From Firmicutes bacterium UBA3906 (GTDB lineage Bacteria; Bacillota; Clostridia; Caldicoprobacterales; DTU083): a stretch of 5,629 nt of DNA. Location: positions 1-5,629 of the forward strand of contig DGFG01000092.1 in assembly GCA_002391555.1 (NCBI GenBank). The letters run 5' to 3'. Of this stretch, positions 5,176-5,629 are shown in pieces (position 1 is the stretch's first letter; each line of letters opens with the position of its first letter). The position numbers and the translations under genes were made by a program. The notes beneath the pieces are model-generated. The model was not told the DNA's origin. It searched no databases and saw nothing but the letters and a program-made list of their open reading frames with translations.

Positions 5176-5629
5176 TTAAGCAGGACAGACTTTATCCTTA
5201 TACCAGGCCGGAACAATCCTATTCATATCGTCATACCAATTAAGGACCTGTTCTGCCTGGCCTAGCATAGTTTTTACCTCATCCTCACCAAATTGGACAG
5301 CCCAAGGAAGTGAGCCAAGTAGATTGCTCCCTATATAAAGGGCTAGTAGTCGCCAGAATTCCTGAGGCACATTATTATCAAAATATCCGTCTACAATCCC
5401 CGATGCAAACAAGGGTGAGGCCTGGGCAGACCATACAATGCGATTGAACTCCTCCCAAGGGTCACCAAAGTCACAGCGGTCAAAGTCTATTATAATTAAC
5501 CTGTTATTTTCAATCATCATATTCCCTATATGGTAGTCTCCATGCTGAAAGCATTGGGGCCTGTTAGCCAGCAAGTGTCGATTTTCCTTAAGAAAGCCAA
5601 TGACCTTTTCAGCTCCCCTAAACCCTATA
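5176..5629 (-). CDS. Phosphotransferase family protein (APH fold), C-terminal part
   Basis: Partial gene: its 5' end lies beyond the right edge, and the frame is open to the last base, giving 150 visible residues before the TAA at 5178-5176. The catalytic loop HGDYHIGN (visible residues 29-36, Asp31 as probable catalytic base, Asn36 for metal) and the metal-binding IIIDFD (45-50) identify the aminoglycoside phosphotransferase/choline kinase fold (Pfam APH). The following RCDFGDPWEEFNRIVW is typical of a Bacillota subgroup of unknown substrate. A TTG at 5574 looks like a possible start, but the in-frame residues before it (GAEKVIGFLKENRH) fit the helix that precedes the catalytic loop, so the gene surely starts further upstream. 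It is convergent with the racemase, with 6 nt between the two stops, and probably unrelated to the cell-wall operon. It could phosphorylate a drug or a small metabolite; neither is shown. Confidence 0.85.
   Translation of the reverse strand, partial: IGFRGAEKVIGFLKENRHLLANRPQCFQHGDYHIGNMMIENNRLIIIDFDRCDFGDPWEEFNRIVWSAQASPLFASGIVDGYFDNNVPQEFWRLLALYIGSNLLGSLPWAVQFGEDEVKTMLGQAEQVLNWYDDMNRIVPAWYKDKVCPA

Noticed and set aside
5176..5574. Complete 132-residue phosphotransferase starting at TTG 5574
   Set aside because: The frame stays open to the window edge and the upstream residues fit the fold, so the gene is cut by the window and not short.

Overview
The window looks like a chromosomal stretch from a low-GC Gram-positive bacterium (Bacillota, probably in or near Clostridia/Tissierellia). 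The grounds are strong purine-rich ribosome binding sites before nearly every gene, frequent AGG/AGA (Arg), ATA (Ile) and CTA (Leu) codons, tight operons, and the gene families present. The genus cannot be named from the sequence.

Left part (about 1-1482, minus strand): an operon with a textbook promoter (TTGACA, 16 bp, TATACT). It encodes a small YtrA-type GntR repressor, then an ABC transporter ATPase, then the start of an ABC-2 type permease that hits two stop codons after 55 residues. Both junctions overlap by exactly 8 nt. The promoter carries an inverted repeat, CTGTA-N13-TACAG, with the spacing I remember for Bacillus subtilis YtrA operators, so the operon is probably self-repressed.

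Middle (1483-1656): a divergent intergenic region. It holds an AT-rich element upstream of the minus-strand promoter, and on the plus side a poorly defined promoter and two inverted repeats, one of which runs into a ribosome binding site.

Right-centre (1657-5169, plus strand): a compact three-gene operon encoding an ATP-grasp carboxylate-amine ligase, a divergent MurE-like Mur ligase and an aspartate/glutamate racemase. The most economical reading is a peptidoglycan cross-bridge module: the racemase makes D-Asp, the ATP-grasp enzyme attaches it to the side-chain amine of the diamino acid in the stem peptide, and the Mur ligase acts on the same muramyl peptide precursor. The Mur ligase keeps the ATP-binding half of MurE but has lost the usual C-terminal substrate motifs. 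This makes it the most interesting gene in the window and leaves its substrate open.

Right edge (5176-5629, minus strand): the C-terminal part of an aminoglycoside phosphotransferase-fold kinase, convergent with the racemase and separated from it by 6 nt, with no visible terminator.
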